The notes: generated from the letters alone by a model not told the origin. 64,000 bases of DNA from Solitalea longa (GCF_002920915.1 NZ_PQVF01000001.1:248001-312000), one strand, 5' to 3'. Counted from the first letter of the stretch, positions 45,725-54,755 are shown. Made by a program: numbers and translations.

Positions 45725-45760
45725 AAAACGCCATCTGCATTTTAGTTGATGGCGTTTTTT
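45725..45760 (+). terminator. Terminator after glnS
   Basis: AACGCCATC (45727-45735) and GATGGCGTT (45748-45756) pair perfectly, followed by a T tract to 45760. Confidence 0.9.
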
Positions 45761-45791
45761 ATGAACTGTAAGTATTAACAAAGGCAATTGT

Positions 45792-46283
45792 ATGAGAGAA
45801 CGCTTGTCAACAGGGTATTATATAGGAAGAGGATTGGTTTACGCTTTTATTTTGTTCGTTTTACTTTCTGTACCTCCTCCTCATGGTACTTTTAAGTTCA
45901 TCTTAATTCCATCTCACTGGGAATGGTTCACTGTTTTCCAGCGGATCATTCATTATGGGATTTGTTTCATTATCATTAAGTATTTTGAGCGTGCCCATAA
46001 TCACGTTGAGTTTGATGAAAGTATTATGTATCTGGTGGATAGCAAGCATCTGATCGTAAATCATATTCCTTTAGAACGCATTACACGGATCGAGTTAACT
46101 TCCCGATCGCACCAAGGAGCAAATCCTTCTACTACTTTTGAGGTCTTTTATTTAGATGGAGATGGTTATGGAGATGTGTTTACCTTTAAAGCTTTACACG
46201 ATAAAAAATTAAAGCGCTTCATTAAATTTATTGAAGCCAAAAACCCTGATTTCGAGTTTGTTAATAAAGATGTTGCTCATTAA
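45792..46283 (+). CDS. Hypothetical membrane protein with PH-like tail
   Basis: A 163-residue protein of unknown function. Two hydrophobic stretches at about 12-30 and 48-66 are joined by a short loop with PPPHGTFKF. The C-terminal 95 residues are soluble, with strands in the order expected of a bacterial PH-like domain (VEFDESIMYLVDSKHLIVNHIPLERITRIEL then FEVFYLDGDGYGDVFTFKA). No cofactor or catalytic motif is seen. It lies between glnS and a sensor kinase gene and has a 76-base gap to the latter. Confidence 0.65.
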   Translation: MRERLSTGYYIGRGLVYAFILFVLLSVPPPHGTFKFILIPSHWEWFTVFQRIIHYGICFIIIKYFERAHNHVEFDESIMYLVDSKHLIVNHIPLERITRIELTSRSHQGANPSTTFEVFYLDGDGYGDVFTFKALHDKKLKRFIKFIEAKNPDFEFVNKDVAH

Positions 46284-46359
46284 TGAAAGGTTGGGCGCTC
46301 ATGAACATATAATCTTTTATCATAAATACTTATAATAGCATTTTCTATAATTTGAGGCT

Positions 46360-48132
46360 ATGGTAAAAAGGTTGCTGCCATTTATTGCATTGTTTTTTAC
46401 TCTCACCGGAATTTTGTTTCTACTCAATTTCTTAGGGTTGCAAACGCTGGCGGCTGTCAGGGCGTATGTTGGCGCCGAAAGCAGGTATTCAAAAGGTCAA
46501 AAAGAAGCTACTTATAACTTAAGCCTATATATTTCCACTCAAAACGAAATCTTTTTTCAAAAATTCAAAGAAAATATAGCACTTCCTCTAGGAGCCCAGG
46601 AGGCCCGTCTTGAACTTGAGAAAGATCAGTCGAACATGTACCTGGTGAGATCCGGTTTCATTAAAACAGGCATTCATCCTGCTGATATCCGAAACATGGT
46701 ACTCCTTTTTAAATATGGACGGAACAGTCAACTGATGAAAAAACCGGTGGCCATTTGGATAGAAGCTGATGTCTATATTAATAAGCTGCATACCCTTGGC
46801 TACCATATTCACGAAGAAATAAAAACTAGGCAATTGTCCTTGGGCGATATCCATGAGTTTCAGGAAAAAAATCGTTTACTTGATGATCGTTTAACACTGC
46901 TTGAACAACAGTTTTCAGTTGAAATCAGCAATTCGATCAGAGAACTCAAGTCAAAAATACTGGTGATTACATTTATTGCCGGTTTGCTGCTTTTCGGTAT
47001 CTGTGTTTGGCTAACGGCCATTTTCATAGCAAAACTAAAAGAGTCGGGTGAAAAATACCGTCGTTTATTCAGGGAGTCACTCGACATGGTTTTTATATCT
47101 TCTGTTAACGGCGAAATATTAAGTATCAATCAGGCTGGGCTAAATCTTTTGGGAGTAAGTTCAAGAGAAGAGATCAATCAGTTTCGAAATATTATCCCTT
47201 TTTATAAAGACAGTTCGGATCGTCTAATAATTAGGGAGGAAATAGCTCGGAAAGGCTTTGTAAAGGATTTTAAGGTTTCATTGGTTTCCAAAGATGGGCG
47301 ACAACTACAATTGTTAGTGTCGGCCACTAGTATTAAAAACCGCAAGAATGATATTGTTGGGTATCGCGGAATTGTAAGGGACGTTACCGATAAACTGTAT
47401 GCCGAAGAACAGCTGATACGTAAAAATGTAGAGCTTGAAAAAACAAATGCCGAGCTTGATAGATTGGTTTATACCACTTCACATGACCTTCGATCGCCTT
47501 TAAATTCTGTACTTGGTTTAATCGAATTGGCTAAAATGGAAACTTCGGAAAAGGAGCGAGCCCATTATTTCAGTTTAATGGAAAAAGCTATAAAAGGGCT
47601 CGATGGATTTGTGCTTGACATTATGAATTACTCTCGCAATAGTCGTTTGGAAATTTTGATTGAAGAAGTATGGTTTGACCGTTTGATTGATGACAGTATT
47701 GAAAGTTTTAAGTTTATTAAAAATGTCAATAGAATAAAGTTCACCAAAGTAATTAACCAAACCGAAGCGTTTAATTCTGATAAGAACCGGATAATAACCA
47801 TTCTTAATAATTTGATCTACAATGCCATCAAATTTCATGAGTATAGTAGAAGAGAACCTTTTATTTATATAGAGGTTACCGTAAAGAATAATATGGCAAC
47901 CATCAGGGTTAAAGATAATGGGCGCGGAATTGAAGAAAAGCATCAAACCAAAGTATTCGGCATGTTTTATAAAGGGCATCAGGCAGATTCGGGATCGGGG
48001 TTGGGGCTTTATATTGTAAAAGAAATGGTAACTAAGCTTAAGGGCAAAATAAGTTTATACTCCATCTTAGGTACAGGAACCGAGTTTGTTATTCAACTTC
48101 CAGAATTAAAAGATTATTCATCAGAGAGTTAG
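46360..48132 (+). CDS. PAS-domain sensor histidine kinase
   Basis: A 590-residue membrane kinase. The first helix is at about 5-28 and the second at 201-224, enclosing a periplasmic helical sensor of about 170 residues. A PAS domain (about 233-350, KYRRLFRESLDMVFISS) is next. The HisKA domain contains His375 in TTSHDLRSPLNSVLGL, and the ATPase has N box NNLIYNAIKFHE, G1 KDNGRGI and G2 GSGLGLYIVKEM. No response-regulator gene is adjacent, so it is an orphan kinase here. The signal is unknown. Confidence 0.92.
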   Translation: MVKRLLPFIALFFTLTGILFLLNFLGLQTLAAVRAYVGAESRYSKGQKEATYNLSLYISTQNEIFFQKFKENIALPLGAQEARLELEKDQSNMYLVRSGFIKTGIHPADIRNMVLLFKYGRNSQLMKKPVAIWIEADVYINKLHTLGYHIHEEIKTRQLSLGDIHEFQEKNRLLDDRLTLLEQQFSVEISNSIRELKSKILVITFIAGLLLFGICVWLTAIFIAKLKESGEKYRRLFRESLDMVFISSVNGEILSINQAGLNLLGVSSREEINQFRNIIPFYKDSSDRLIIREEIARKGFVKDFKVSLVSKDGRQLQLLVSATSIKNRKNDIVGYRGIVRDVTDKLYAEEQLIRKNVELEKTNAELDRLVYTTSHDLRSPLNSVLGLIELAKMETSEKERAHYFSLMEKAIKGLDGFVLDIMNYSRNSRLEILIEEVWFDRLIDDSIESFKFIKNVNRIKFTKVINQTEAFNSDKNRIITILNNLIYNAIKFHEYSRREPFIYIEVTVKNNMATIRVKDNGRGIEEKHQTKVFGMFYKGHQADSGSGLGLYIVKEMVTKLKGKISLYSILGTGTEFVIQLPELKDYSSES

Positions 48133-48214
48133 TTCAAAGTTATTACTTTTCCAAATACGGAGTAGTTCATAATAATTGCATTTAAGCTTATTTTAGGAAT
48201 TCAAAAATACCCTT

Positions 48215-48649
48215 ATGATCTGGAAGAGTGAATTCACCGTTGAACAAATAAATAACCGATACGGGCATAGGAAACATATCGGTTCATTGCTCGATATCAA
48301 TTTTACCGAAATAGGCGATGATTTTATTAAAGCAACCATGCCGGTTGATGAACGTACGCATCAACCATATGGCATTTTGCACGGAGGAGCTTCAGTGGTT
48401 TTGGCTGAAACATTGGGAAGCGTAGCTTCAACTCTCTGTGTTGATACAACTAAATACGATTGTGTGGGATTAGAGGTGAATGCTAATCATCTACGGGCGG
48501 TACGTTCGGGATTGGTAACAGGCGTCTGTTCACCTATAAAACTTGGCGCCTCGGTTCATGTTTGGGAAATTAAAATTTATAATGAGCAGGGTAAGATGAA
48601 TTGCTTAAGCCGGCTAACGGTTATGGTAATATCAAAAGGAAAGGTATAA
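48215..48649 (+). CDS. Hotdog-fold acyl-CoA thioesterase (PaaI-like)
   Basis: A 144-residue thioesterase with the motif GILHGGASVVLAETLGS. His56, Gly57, Gly58 and Glu65 are the typical residues of the PaaI/MenI group. The C-terminal LEVNANHLRAVRSG matches the same group. The substrate may be a phenylacetyl-CoA-like or 1,4-dihydroxy-2-naphthoyl-CoA ester; context does not decide. It is separated from the kinase by 82 bases. Confidence 0.88.
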   Translation: MIWKSEFTVEQINNRYGHRKHIGSLLDINFTEIGDDFIKATMPVDERTHQPYGILHGGASVVLAETLGSVASTLCVDTTKYDCVGLEVNANHLRAVRSGLVTGVCSPIKLGASVHVWEIKIYNEQGKMNCLSRLTVMVISKGKV

Positions 48650-48650
48650 A

Positions 48651-48689
48651 AATGAAAAGACCCGGAAGCGTTTCCAGGTCTTTTTCATT
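48651..48689. terminator. Terminator shared by convergent thioesterase and DUF6249 genes
   Basis: AAAAGACC-C-GGAA and TTCC-A-GGTCTTTT form a stem with one mismatch, flanked by A and T runs. Confidence 0.8.
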
Positions 48690-48708
48690 TATTAAATAAA
48701 CTTAGTTC

Positions 48709-49080
48709 TTAATAAACCGATTGTTGCTCTGTTTGTTTTTCACTTTGAATTTCTTTTTTAGTGCGGTTGTATGAAGTTATCAAACCGAAACCGCCTCCGA
48801 TAAAGATTAATCCAAAATAAACTGCTGGCATTGCCTCTTCATCCATATTTACAAAAACGTATTGTGTTAAAATCAGGGCTAAGAGTAGACCGGTTCCCAC
48901 ACCAATAAATAACAATCCCCATTTTAATGCTCCTGCCGGATTTGTATTTTTCTTGCGGGTGCCAGGGTCCATTCCTCTTTCTATCATCGCCATTCTCTCT
49001 TTATTTTCAAGATATCTCAAGCCAAAGACCATTAAAAATGCGCCCAGAGAGATCAGAATCGGAACTAATATACCTTCCAT
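48709..49080 (-). CDS. DUF6249-like membrane protein
   Basis: A 123-residue protein with three membrane helices (about 3-21, 52-73, 83-103). The segment LENKERMAMIERGMDPGTRKK after the first helix is the mark of the DUF6249 family. The C-terminus is charged. The gene is divergent from an ECF sigma factor gene across a 258-base region. Its promoter-proximal DNA contains a TGTAACC element oriented towards it, so it may belong to the same regulon. Confidence 0.75.
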   Translation of the reverse strand: MEGILVPILISLGAFLMVFGLRYLENKERMAMIERGMDPGTRKKNTNPAGALKWGLLFIGVGTGLLLALILTQYVFVNMDEEAMPAVYFGLIFIGGGFGLITSYNRTKKEIQSEKQTEQQSVY

Positions 49081-49176
49081 AATGTTTATATTTTAATTAG
49101 TAGTTTAACATTTTTTAATTATCTCAAATCATTATTGCAAGTGATTTGAATACTATGACTACCTGATTAAATGATA

Positions 49177-49308
49177 GGTTACACCCTTGGATTAAAATAT
49201 TTTAGGCATTGTGTCAGTGGAAGTTGTAACACCCAGTACTGTTTTGGTATATAAACTAAGTAATATTAACTAGCGATAAATAATGTAATTTAGTGCTTAG
49301 ATGTAACC
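49177..49308. promoter_or_regulatory. Three TGTAAC elements between the DUF6249 and ECF sigma genes
   Basis: TGTAACC occurs on the minus strand at 49177-49183. TGTAACA is on the plus strand at 49225-49231 and TGTAACC on the plus strand at 49302-49308. TGTAAC is a typical -35 core for ECF sigma factors. The element at 49225 has GGTATA about 15 bases after it as a possible -10. This suggests autoregulation of the sigma factor and divergent control of the DUF6249 gene. Confidence 0.4.
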
Positions 49309-49338
49309 AATTAGGGCTGCACAGCGTCATAACCTTCA

Positions 49339-49920
49339 ATGATAAAGCAATTATCGGATATTGAGCTTATAGAACATGCATTAAATGGAAATCAAGGGGC
49401 ATACGTCGACCTGTTGAACAGGCATCAACGTTATGCCTTTACCCTTGCCTTGCGCTTTGTAAAAAATCGTGAAGATGCGGAAGAGGTGGCACAGGATAGT
49501 TTCTTAAAAGCTTTTCGTTCATTGGCTTCTTTTCAGCGTACATCAAAATTTACCACTTGGTTGTATTCAATTGTATATACATCTGCAATGAGTAAATTAA
49601 GGAAAGGAAAACTGGATACGTCTTCGCTCGACGATGATGAACATCCTATAATTGTGGAAGATGCTTCGGGTGATGATGCCAGCAGTGGCATTGAGTTTAA
49701 GGTTAGAGGCGAATATCTAAAAAAAGCAATTGATCAGCTTTTACCAGATGATGCCACCATTATTACCTTGTTTTATTTGCATGAGCAATCGCTTGAAGAA
49801 ATTGCTACGGTAATAAATATGCCGGCCAATACCGTAAAGGTAAAGCTGCATAGGGCCCGGCAACGACTAAGAACTCAATTGGAGCTCTTATTAAAAGATG
49901 AAGTAAAGGAATTATTATAA
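49339..49920 (+). CDS. ECF RNA polymerase sigma factor
   Basis: A 193-residue sigma-70 family ECF factor. Region 2 (about 10-80) has YVDLLNRHQRYAFTLALRFVKNREDAEEVAQDSFLKAF, and region 4 (about 130-185) has LHEQSLEEIATVINMPANTVKVKLHRARQRL. The acidic linker DDDEHPIIVEDASGDDAS lies between them. The adjacent genes encode a probable membrane anti-sigma factor and a lipoprotein, so it likely responds to an envelope signal. Repeated TGTAAC elements upstream suggest that it controls itself. Confidence 0.94.
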   Translation: MIKQLSDIELIEHALNGNQGAYVDLLNRHQRYAFTLALRFVKNREDAEEVAQDSFLKAFRSLASFQRTSKFTTWLYSIVYTSAMSKLRKGKLDTSSLDDDEHPIIVEDASGDDASSGIEFKVRGEYLKKAIDQLLPDDATIITLFYLHEQSLEEIATVINMPANTVKVKLHRARQRLRTQLELLLKDEVKELL

Positions 49921-49929
49921 CATACTGCC

Positions 49930-49937
49930 TATCTTTG
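49930..49937 (+). promoter_or_regulatory. -7 element between sigma and anti-sigma genes
   Basis: TATCTTTG matches TAnnTTTG exactly, 9 bases after the sigma stop and 38 bases before the anti-sigma ATG. It could allow housekeeping transcription of the anti-sigma gene independent of the sigma gene. Confidence 0.5.
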
Positions 49938-49975
49938 CGTTTGCAAGGTGAGGTAGTAAATAGAAAGGATTGAAT

Positions 49976-50500
49976 ATGAATCGGATCACAGAAGAACAAC
50001 TTTGGGACTTAGCTGATGGACTTATTCCAGAAGCAGAAGCCGCCGAACTGATACGTTCTATTTCGATGAACCCCAAACTAAAACAAAAGTTTGAGGAGAT
50101 CAAAGCGATTAACGCGTCTTTAGCTTCGACGGAACTTGAAACTCCTTCGCCTGCTTTTACAGCTAATGTAATGACCAAATGGCGCGCGGAATTAGCGCCC
50201 CCCGTTTCGGCATTAAAAACATTAGTGAATCGGAAGATCATTTACGGAGTGGCAGCCATATTTGCATTTTTAATTGTTGGCTTGCTGTTTTTTGCTATCG
50301 GAAATGCTCCTGCTGAGCCTTCAACTCAGTATGTTGCGGCTAGCAACCAGGTACAGGGTGTTGTAAACTCACAAGTTGATTCCTTGTTAGGTAACCGCAG
50401 TTTCTGGTTTGGCTTTTTTATTATCGATGCCGTATTACTGTTGATTTTTGTCGATAAGCTGCTTAGCAGAAACAGATTATTGAGCGTGTTGCATGAATAA
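49976..50500 (+). CDS. Probable anti-sigma factor, two-helix membrane protein
   Basis: A 174-residue protein. The ATG at 49976 is preferred over the in-frame TTG at 49970; a purine-rich AAAGGA precedes it. The cytosolic N-terminus (about 1-80) is helical, acidic and resembles an anti-sigma domain (ITEEQLWDLADGLIPEAEAAEL), but lacks the zinc-binding HxxxCxxC motif of ZAS proteins. Hydrophobic helices follow at about 82-104 and 139-158. Its position straight after the ECF factor and its topology support the role, but it has no recognised family signature. Confidence 0.7.
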   Translation: MNRITEEQLWDLADGLIPEAEAAELIRSISMNPKLKQKFEEIKAINASLASTELETPSPAFTANVMTKWRAELAPPVSALKTLVNRKIIYGVAAIFAFLIVGLLFFAIGNAPAEPSTQYVAASNQVQGVVNSQVDSLLGNRSFWFGFFIIDAVLLLIFVDKLLSRNRLLSVLHE

Positions 50501-50888
50501 GATTATCAAACTATCCTTTCTTTTAGGTATCGGTTTCTGTCTGTTACCTTCGGCATGTGTAAAGGAAGGCGACGAGGATGGCAGGTATAAATTATTGTCA
50601 CGTACCTGGATAGAAACAAAGATCCTGACAAACGGACAATCGGCAGTAGCTCCCGGGCGCCAACATATCTTCTTTTCCAACTTAAAGTATCGAAGAATTT
50701 GCGCGGTTAATGAAAACTGTATTCCGGCACCTGATGGAGATTGGAGTTTATTAACTGACAGCACATTGCAAACGGTTTTTAATACCGAGATCAATATCTA
50801 CATTATTAGAAAGCTCGATAATGCTAACCTTTGGTTGGAATATAAGTCGGGTAAAAATAAGATACAGCTGCAAATGCAGTCTCGATAA
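50493..50888 (+). CDS. Hypothetical lipoprotein of the sigma operon
   Basis: A 131-residue lipoprotein with signal peptide and lipobox LPSAC (Cys22). The mature domain, about 108 residues, has a strand-rich pattern (YKLLSRTWIETKIL, DGDWSLLTDSTLQTVF, NLWLEYKSGKNKIQLQM) that resembles lipocalin-like or DUF4488-type folds, without certainty. Its start overlaps the end of the anti-sigma gene by 8 bases (ATGAATAA), so translation is coupled. It may be a sensor or effector of the same envelope response. Confidence 0.75.
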   Translation: MNKIIKLSFLLGIGFCLLPSACVKEGDEDGRYKLLSRTWIETKILTNGQSAVAPGRQHIFFSNLKYRRICAVNENCIPAPDGDWSLLTDSTLQTVFNTEINIYIIRKLDNANLWLEYKSGKNKIQLQMQSR

Positions 50889-50892
50889 ATAG

Positions 50893-50924
50893 AAAAGCCC
50901 TCGGTTTAAATCGAGGGCTTTTTT
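50893..50924. terminator. Terminator after the sigma operon
   Basis: AAAAGCCCTCG (50893-50903) and CGAGGGCTTTT (50912-50922) pair perfectly, with a T run to 50924. It also serves the convergent DUF2911 gene. Confidence 0.9.
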
Positions 50925-50940
50925 ATGGCCTCTTTAATTT

Positions 50941-51519
50941 TTAATTCTGAAATTTTATTGGAAGTTCTACATAGCAGTTATCCCAGCCCATTACCATTTT
51001 GGCTCCGCTGCTATTATCATCTTTAAATAGAATTGTAAATACCTCAATTGGATTGGCGGGAGTTTTTACCGGTACATCTATTCTTATTACATCTTTCGAT
51101 TTATCATAAAAATAAGCACCCCATTTATCATTTACCGAGTTAAGGATCACAGTCCATTTATCTTTATTTGGAATGGTAAACAATGAGTATTCTCCTGCAG
51201 TAATCACCTTGTTGCCAATCTTCACGTCTTTATAAAACTTAACCTCGGTCGATTCATTTGCACCCGTTCTCCAAACAGTTCCATAATCCTGCAGCTTGCC
51301 AAATATTTCGCGACCATTTTTTTGAGGACGCGAGTAAATTACACGGGCTATCGGACTTTTAGTAATGTCTCTTTCAAAAGCCGCACGCGCTGGGTAATAA
51401 ACAATATCAGCCGGACTTTTATCAATTGGAATTATTTGAATGCTGTCTTTCGTTTGAGCAATTGAGCTCGATGTAAAGGCAACAAAAGCCATAATCGCAA
51501 GGCTAAACTTTTTCATCAT
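50941..51519 (-). CDS. DUF2911 secreted protein
   Basis: A 192-residue exported protein with a signal peptide (1-22, ending SIAQ). The mature part contains VIYSRPQKNGREIFG, YGTVWRTGANESTEV and AGEYSLFTIPNKDKWTVILN, all typical of DUF2911. The family is common in Bacteroidota and has no proven function. It is 58 bases downstream of an S9 peptidase on the same strand. Confidence 0.9.
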   Translation of the reverse strand: MMKKFSLAIMAFVAFTSSSIAQTKDSIQIIPIDKSPADIVYYPARAAFERDITKSPIARVIYSRPQKNGREIFGKLQDYGTVWRTGANESTEVKFYKDVKIGNKVITAGEYSLFTIPNKDKWTVILNSVNDKWGAYFYDKSKDVIRIDVPVKTPANPIEVFTILFKDDNSSGAKMVMGWDNCYVELPIKFQN

Positions 51520-51577
51520 TAGGGTATATTATTATTTAAAACTAGTAATTAAATGCACTTTGAACGTTTTAGAAGAA

Positions 51578-53932
51578 TTAATGTTTTAGTTCTTCTTCAA
51601 ATAATTTAAATATTCTTTTGTACTCATCGGTCCAGCTGCTGGGCTCCACAAATCCATGGTCTTCCATCGGATAAACCGCCAATTCCCAATTGTTTTTACC
51701 CAGTTCGATCAGGCGCTGTGAAAGACGTACAATGTCCTGGAAATGAACGTTTACATCAACCATTCCATGACACATTAACAACCGGCCTTTAAGCCCATTG
51801 GCAAAATAAATCGGAGAACTTTGTTTATAAGCAATGCTGTCCGTTATCGGCGAGTTTAAGATATTAGAGGTATATCCATGATTGTAATGCGCCCAATCCG
51901 TTACCGACCGCAAAGCGGCACCAGCTTTGAAAACATCGGGCTGTGTGAACATCGCCATCAAGGTCATAAATCCTCCATATGAACCGCCATAAATACCAAT
52001 TGCTTTGGCGTTTACATTGTATTTTTCAACAAGCAGTTTTGCGCCGTCAAGCTGATCGTTCAGATCGGCACCTCCCATATGGCGGTAAATATTGGTGCGG
52101 CAGTTACGACCATATCCCGAGCTAGCCTGATAATCGATATCCAGTACGGTATAACCTTTATCGGCAAGGAAATTATGGAACATGTATTCCCTGAAATAAT
52201 TACTCCACCAGTAGTGCGCATTTTGCAAATATCCTGCCCCATGCACAAAAATTACAGCCGGTTTGTTAGAATGTGGCTTTTCCGGTTGATAAAGGCGAGC
52301 ATAAACTACATTGCCCGAACGGTTTACAAAACTGATCACTTCCGGCTCTCTCCACTTATAAGAATTAAATTCTTCAGAAACTGAATTGGTGATTTGTAGA
52401 GCTGCTGCCCCGCTTTTGTTTTCTTGCAGATATAATTCCCAAGGCTTGTTGCTATAAGAATAGCGTATGGCCAGCCATTTTTCATCAGGCGAAAGCTTAA
52501 TGTCATTCGCACCTTTCATAGAAGTTAAACGCTCCAAAGGTCCTCCTGTAACGGCAAGCCTATAAAAATCTTTGGTTCCAGGGTGCTCCTTGTTAGCCGT
52601 AATATAAAAACTGCGCTTGTCGGAAGCTAATTGAACTGATTGAACTTCCCAATTGCCCGAAGTAAGCTGCTGCTTTTTGCCTGTAGTAAAGTTGTAGGAG
52701 TATAGATGAGAATAGCCAGATACTTCGCTTTGGTAGTAAATCGATGAATTGTCTATCCAACCGATGTTTTCATTGTACATATCTACGCCAGGACCTCCAA
52801 CCCAGGCTTCGTCACGCTGGCGATCAATTAGTTTTAGCTTACCGGTTGTCGCATCCAAACTAAAAATCCAGCGGTCTTTGTTGTCGGCAGAATAAACTGA
52901 AACGATTGCATTTTTGCCATCTTCACTCCAAAAAGGAGCCCGGAATACAACTTGACGGGCCTCTTTATTTTTTTCTTTGGATTTCTTCTCTGTAGTGTAG
53001 TTTTTTAAGTAGTCTGGAAGGTCATAAATTCCAGGGATTTGAAGCGTGGAGACTTCATAAACCGTATCACGTTCCTTATTATAAACAAAAAAATCACTGC
53101 TGGTTTGTATACCGCCAACCTTCGCTCGCGTTGGGATTTCCTCGGTATAACCCGATTCTGTTACATAGGTTGGTACAACAGTGTTTCGGTCATCGCCACC
53201 GGTAGTAAGATTGTATGTTATTATTTGTCCATTCGGACTTGATTTAAGGTCATCAACAGTTCGGCCTTCGAGATAAATTTCTTTTAATCGCTTTGGCTGG
53301 TCCCGTTTTCTTGCCTTTGATGTTTCCTCTTTCTGTGCTTTACGTTGTTTTAGAATTTCAAATTCAGCTAGCTGCTGGTTCTTGAGCCATTGATCCTGCT
53401 CATTCAGGCGGCCTTCTTTTATTTTGGTTCCCTTTTGAAAATTGGTTAGTTGCGCAAGCATTCCATTTGAAATAGAAAGGCTGAACAAATTATCGCCTTT
53501 TCTGAAGATTACCTTGTCTTCTTCGCCAGAAAATGAAGGAAATAATTCTTGATCAACGGTATAGGTTAGCTGTCGAAGCATGCCTGTTTTAAGGTCCTGC
53601 AAAAATAGGTCTCCAAATTTTTCATAGAGCTTTATGGAGTGGGCCTTGTTATAAACGGCATTTTGTGCCAGGTTTTGTCTTTGGGCAGAAATTACTTTAA
53701 TAACCTGTTTATTGTCAGTAGAAACCGTGTAAAGTGAATCACTTTTATTCTTGTCGGGGTTCCAGTTAAAGTAAACATTTTTACTGTCATCACTCCAAAA
53801 TAAGGCTGAAGGTGAAACGCCGATCCATTTTGGGTCGCGCATGATTTTTTCAACACTTAAGGAATCTAGTTTTTGAGCCGAGGCATTGAGATAAAAAAAA
53901 ACGAAAGGAGCGACAAGGTACAGTTTCTTCAT
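51578..53932 (-). CDS. S9 family (prolyl oligopeptidase / DPP IV-like) peptidase
   Basis: A 784-residue exported serine peptidase. A signal peptide (1-19, ending ASAQ) is followed by an eight-bladed propeller (about 30-500) with TolB/DPP IV-type repeats. The alpha/beta-hydrolase domain has the triad Ser651 in GGSYGG, Asp726 in HGMVDVNVH and His759 in MEDHGF. Periplasmic cleavage of proline-containing peptides is likely. The gene precedes the DUF2911 gene on the same strand. A near-consensus TATCTTGC element lies just upstream of its start. Confidence 0.93.
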   Translation of the reverse strand: MKKLYLVAPFVFFYLNASAQKLDSLSVEKIMRDPKWIGVSPSALFWSDDSKNVYFNWNPDKNKSDSLYTVSTDNKQVIKVISAQRQNLAQNAVYNKAHSIKLYEKFGDLFLQDLKTGMLRQLTYTVDQELFPSFSGEEDKVIFRKGDNLFSLSISNGMLAQLTNFQKGTKIKEGRLNEQDQWLKNQQLAEFEILKQRKAQKEETSKARKRDQPKRLKEIYLEGRTVDDLKSSPNGQIITYNLTTGGDDRNTVVPTYVTESGYTEEIPTRAKVGGIQTSSDFFVYNKERDTVYEVSTLQIPGIYDLPDYLKNYTTEKKSKEKNKEARQVVFRAPFWSEDGKNAIVSVYSADNKDRWIFSLDATTGKLKLIDRQRDEAWVGGPGVDMYNENIGWIDNSSIYYQSEVSGYSHLYSYNFTTGKKQQLTSGNWEVQSVQLASDKRSFYITANKEHPGTKDFYRLAVTGGPLERLTSMKGANDIKLSPDEKWLAIRYSYSNKPWELYLQENKSGAAALQITNSVSEEFNSYKWREPEVISFVNRSGNVVYARLYQPEKPHSNKPAVIFVHGAGYLQNAHYWWSNYFREYMFHNFLADKGYTVLDIDYQASSGYGRNCRTNIYRHMGGADLNDQLDGAKLLVEKYNVNAKAIGIYGGSYGGFMTLMAMFTQPDVFKAGAALRSVTDWAHYNHGYTSNILNSPITDSIAYKQSSPIYFANGLKGRLLMCHGMVDVNVHFQDIVRLSQRLIELGKNNWELAVYPMEDHGFVEPSSWTDEYKRIFKLFEEELKH

Positions 53933-54010
53933 TATGTTTCAGGATGTTATTACTTTGCAAGATAATAAGTGCATTTGAGCATTTTTAACTCCAACATGAT
54001 TGATACATAA

Positions 54011-54054
54011 AAAGAGAGATGCCCGTTTGAACTATCAAACGGGCATCTCTCTTT
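54011..54054 (-). terminator. Terminator after the OmpA-like lipoprotein gene
   Basis: A 20-bp perfect stem has arms AAAGAGAGATGCCCGTTTGA and TCAAACGGGCATCTCTCTTT around ACTA, with a T run on the minus strand. Confidence 0.93.
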
Positions 54055-54071
54055 ATCAACTCCTTGAAGAA

Positions 54072-54743
54072 TTATTTCTGTTTTGCTGCTTCTTGTTTCA
54101 GCTTATCATTTGCAACAATATAGAATTCAACCCTGCGGTTTTGAGTACGACCATCAACCGTTTTGTTATCGGCAATTGGTGTAGTTTCACCCATGCCTTG
54201 CGACATTAAACGGTTGGCTTGAACACCGATTGATATAGCGTAATGCATCACAGCTTCCGCACGTTTTTGCGAAAGAGTCATATTGTAAGCATCTTCTCCT
54301 GTATTATCGGTATGGCCCTGGATCTGAACATAGGTGTCAGGATATTTATTAATGATCTCGGCTAGCTGTTTCACGGCATTCTTTGAGGCATCTTTTAAAT
54401 CATATTTATTCACATCAAAAAGAACCTTCGAGTCAAAAGTTACTTTTAAGGCTTCGCCATTATTGATTTCTTCAACTTTTGCATTGGGTACAGTTTCCTG
54501 AATTTCTTTTTTCTGCTTATCCATGTACTTGCCAATGTAAGCGCCACTTACACCACCAACAGCGCCGCCAATTAATGCGCCAATCGCTGTATTTCCTGCT
54601 GCGTGACCAATTAATGCGCCAATTGCTGCTCCTGAACCCGCGCCAATCGCTGCTCCTTTTTGAGTTCCGGTCATGTTTTTACAAGCGGGCATAATACTCG
54701 CAATAGTTAAAAGCGCTGCTAATAATAGTGCTTTAATTTTCAT
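54072..54743 (-). CDS. OmpA-family lipoprotein with glycine-zipper segment
   Basis: A 223-residue lipoprotein with lipobox MPAC (Cys21). Residues 30-72 form a glycine-zipper stretch (AAIGAGSGAAIGALIGHAAG and GALIGGAVGGVSGAYIG) likely to insert in a membrane. The C-terminal OmpA/MotB-like domain includes IQGHTDNTGEDAYNMTLSQKRAEAV and RTQNRRVEFYIVAN, which bind peptidoglycan. It resembles the Pal/YiaD type and should link the outer membrane to the wall. Confidence 0.92.
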   Translation of the reverse strand: MKIKALLLAALLTIASIMPACKNMTGTQKGAAIGAGSGAAIGALIGHAAGNTAIGALIGGAVGGVSGAYIGKYMDKQKKEIQETVPNAKVEEINNGEALKVTFDSKVLFDVNKYDLKDASKNAVKQLAEIINKYPDTYVQIQGHTDNTGEDAYNMTLSQKRAEAVMHYAISIGVQANRLMSQGMGETTPIADNKTVDGRTQNRRVEFYIVANDKLKQEAAKQK

Positions 54744-54755
54744 AAGATTAAATTT

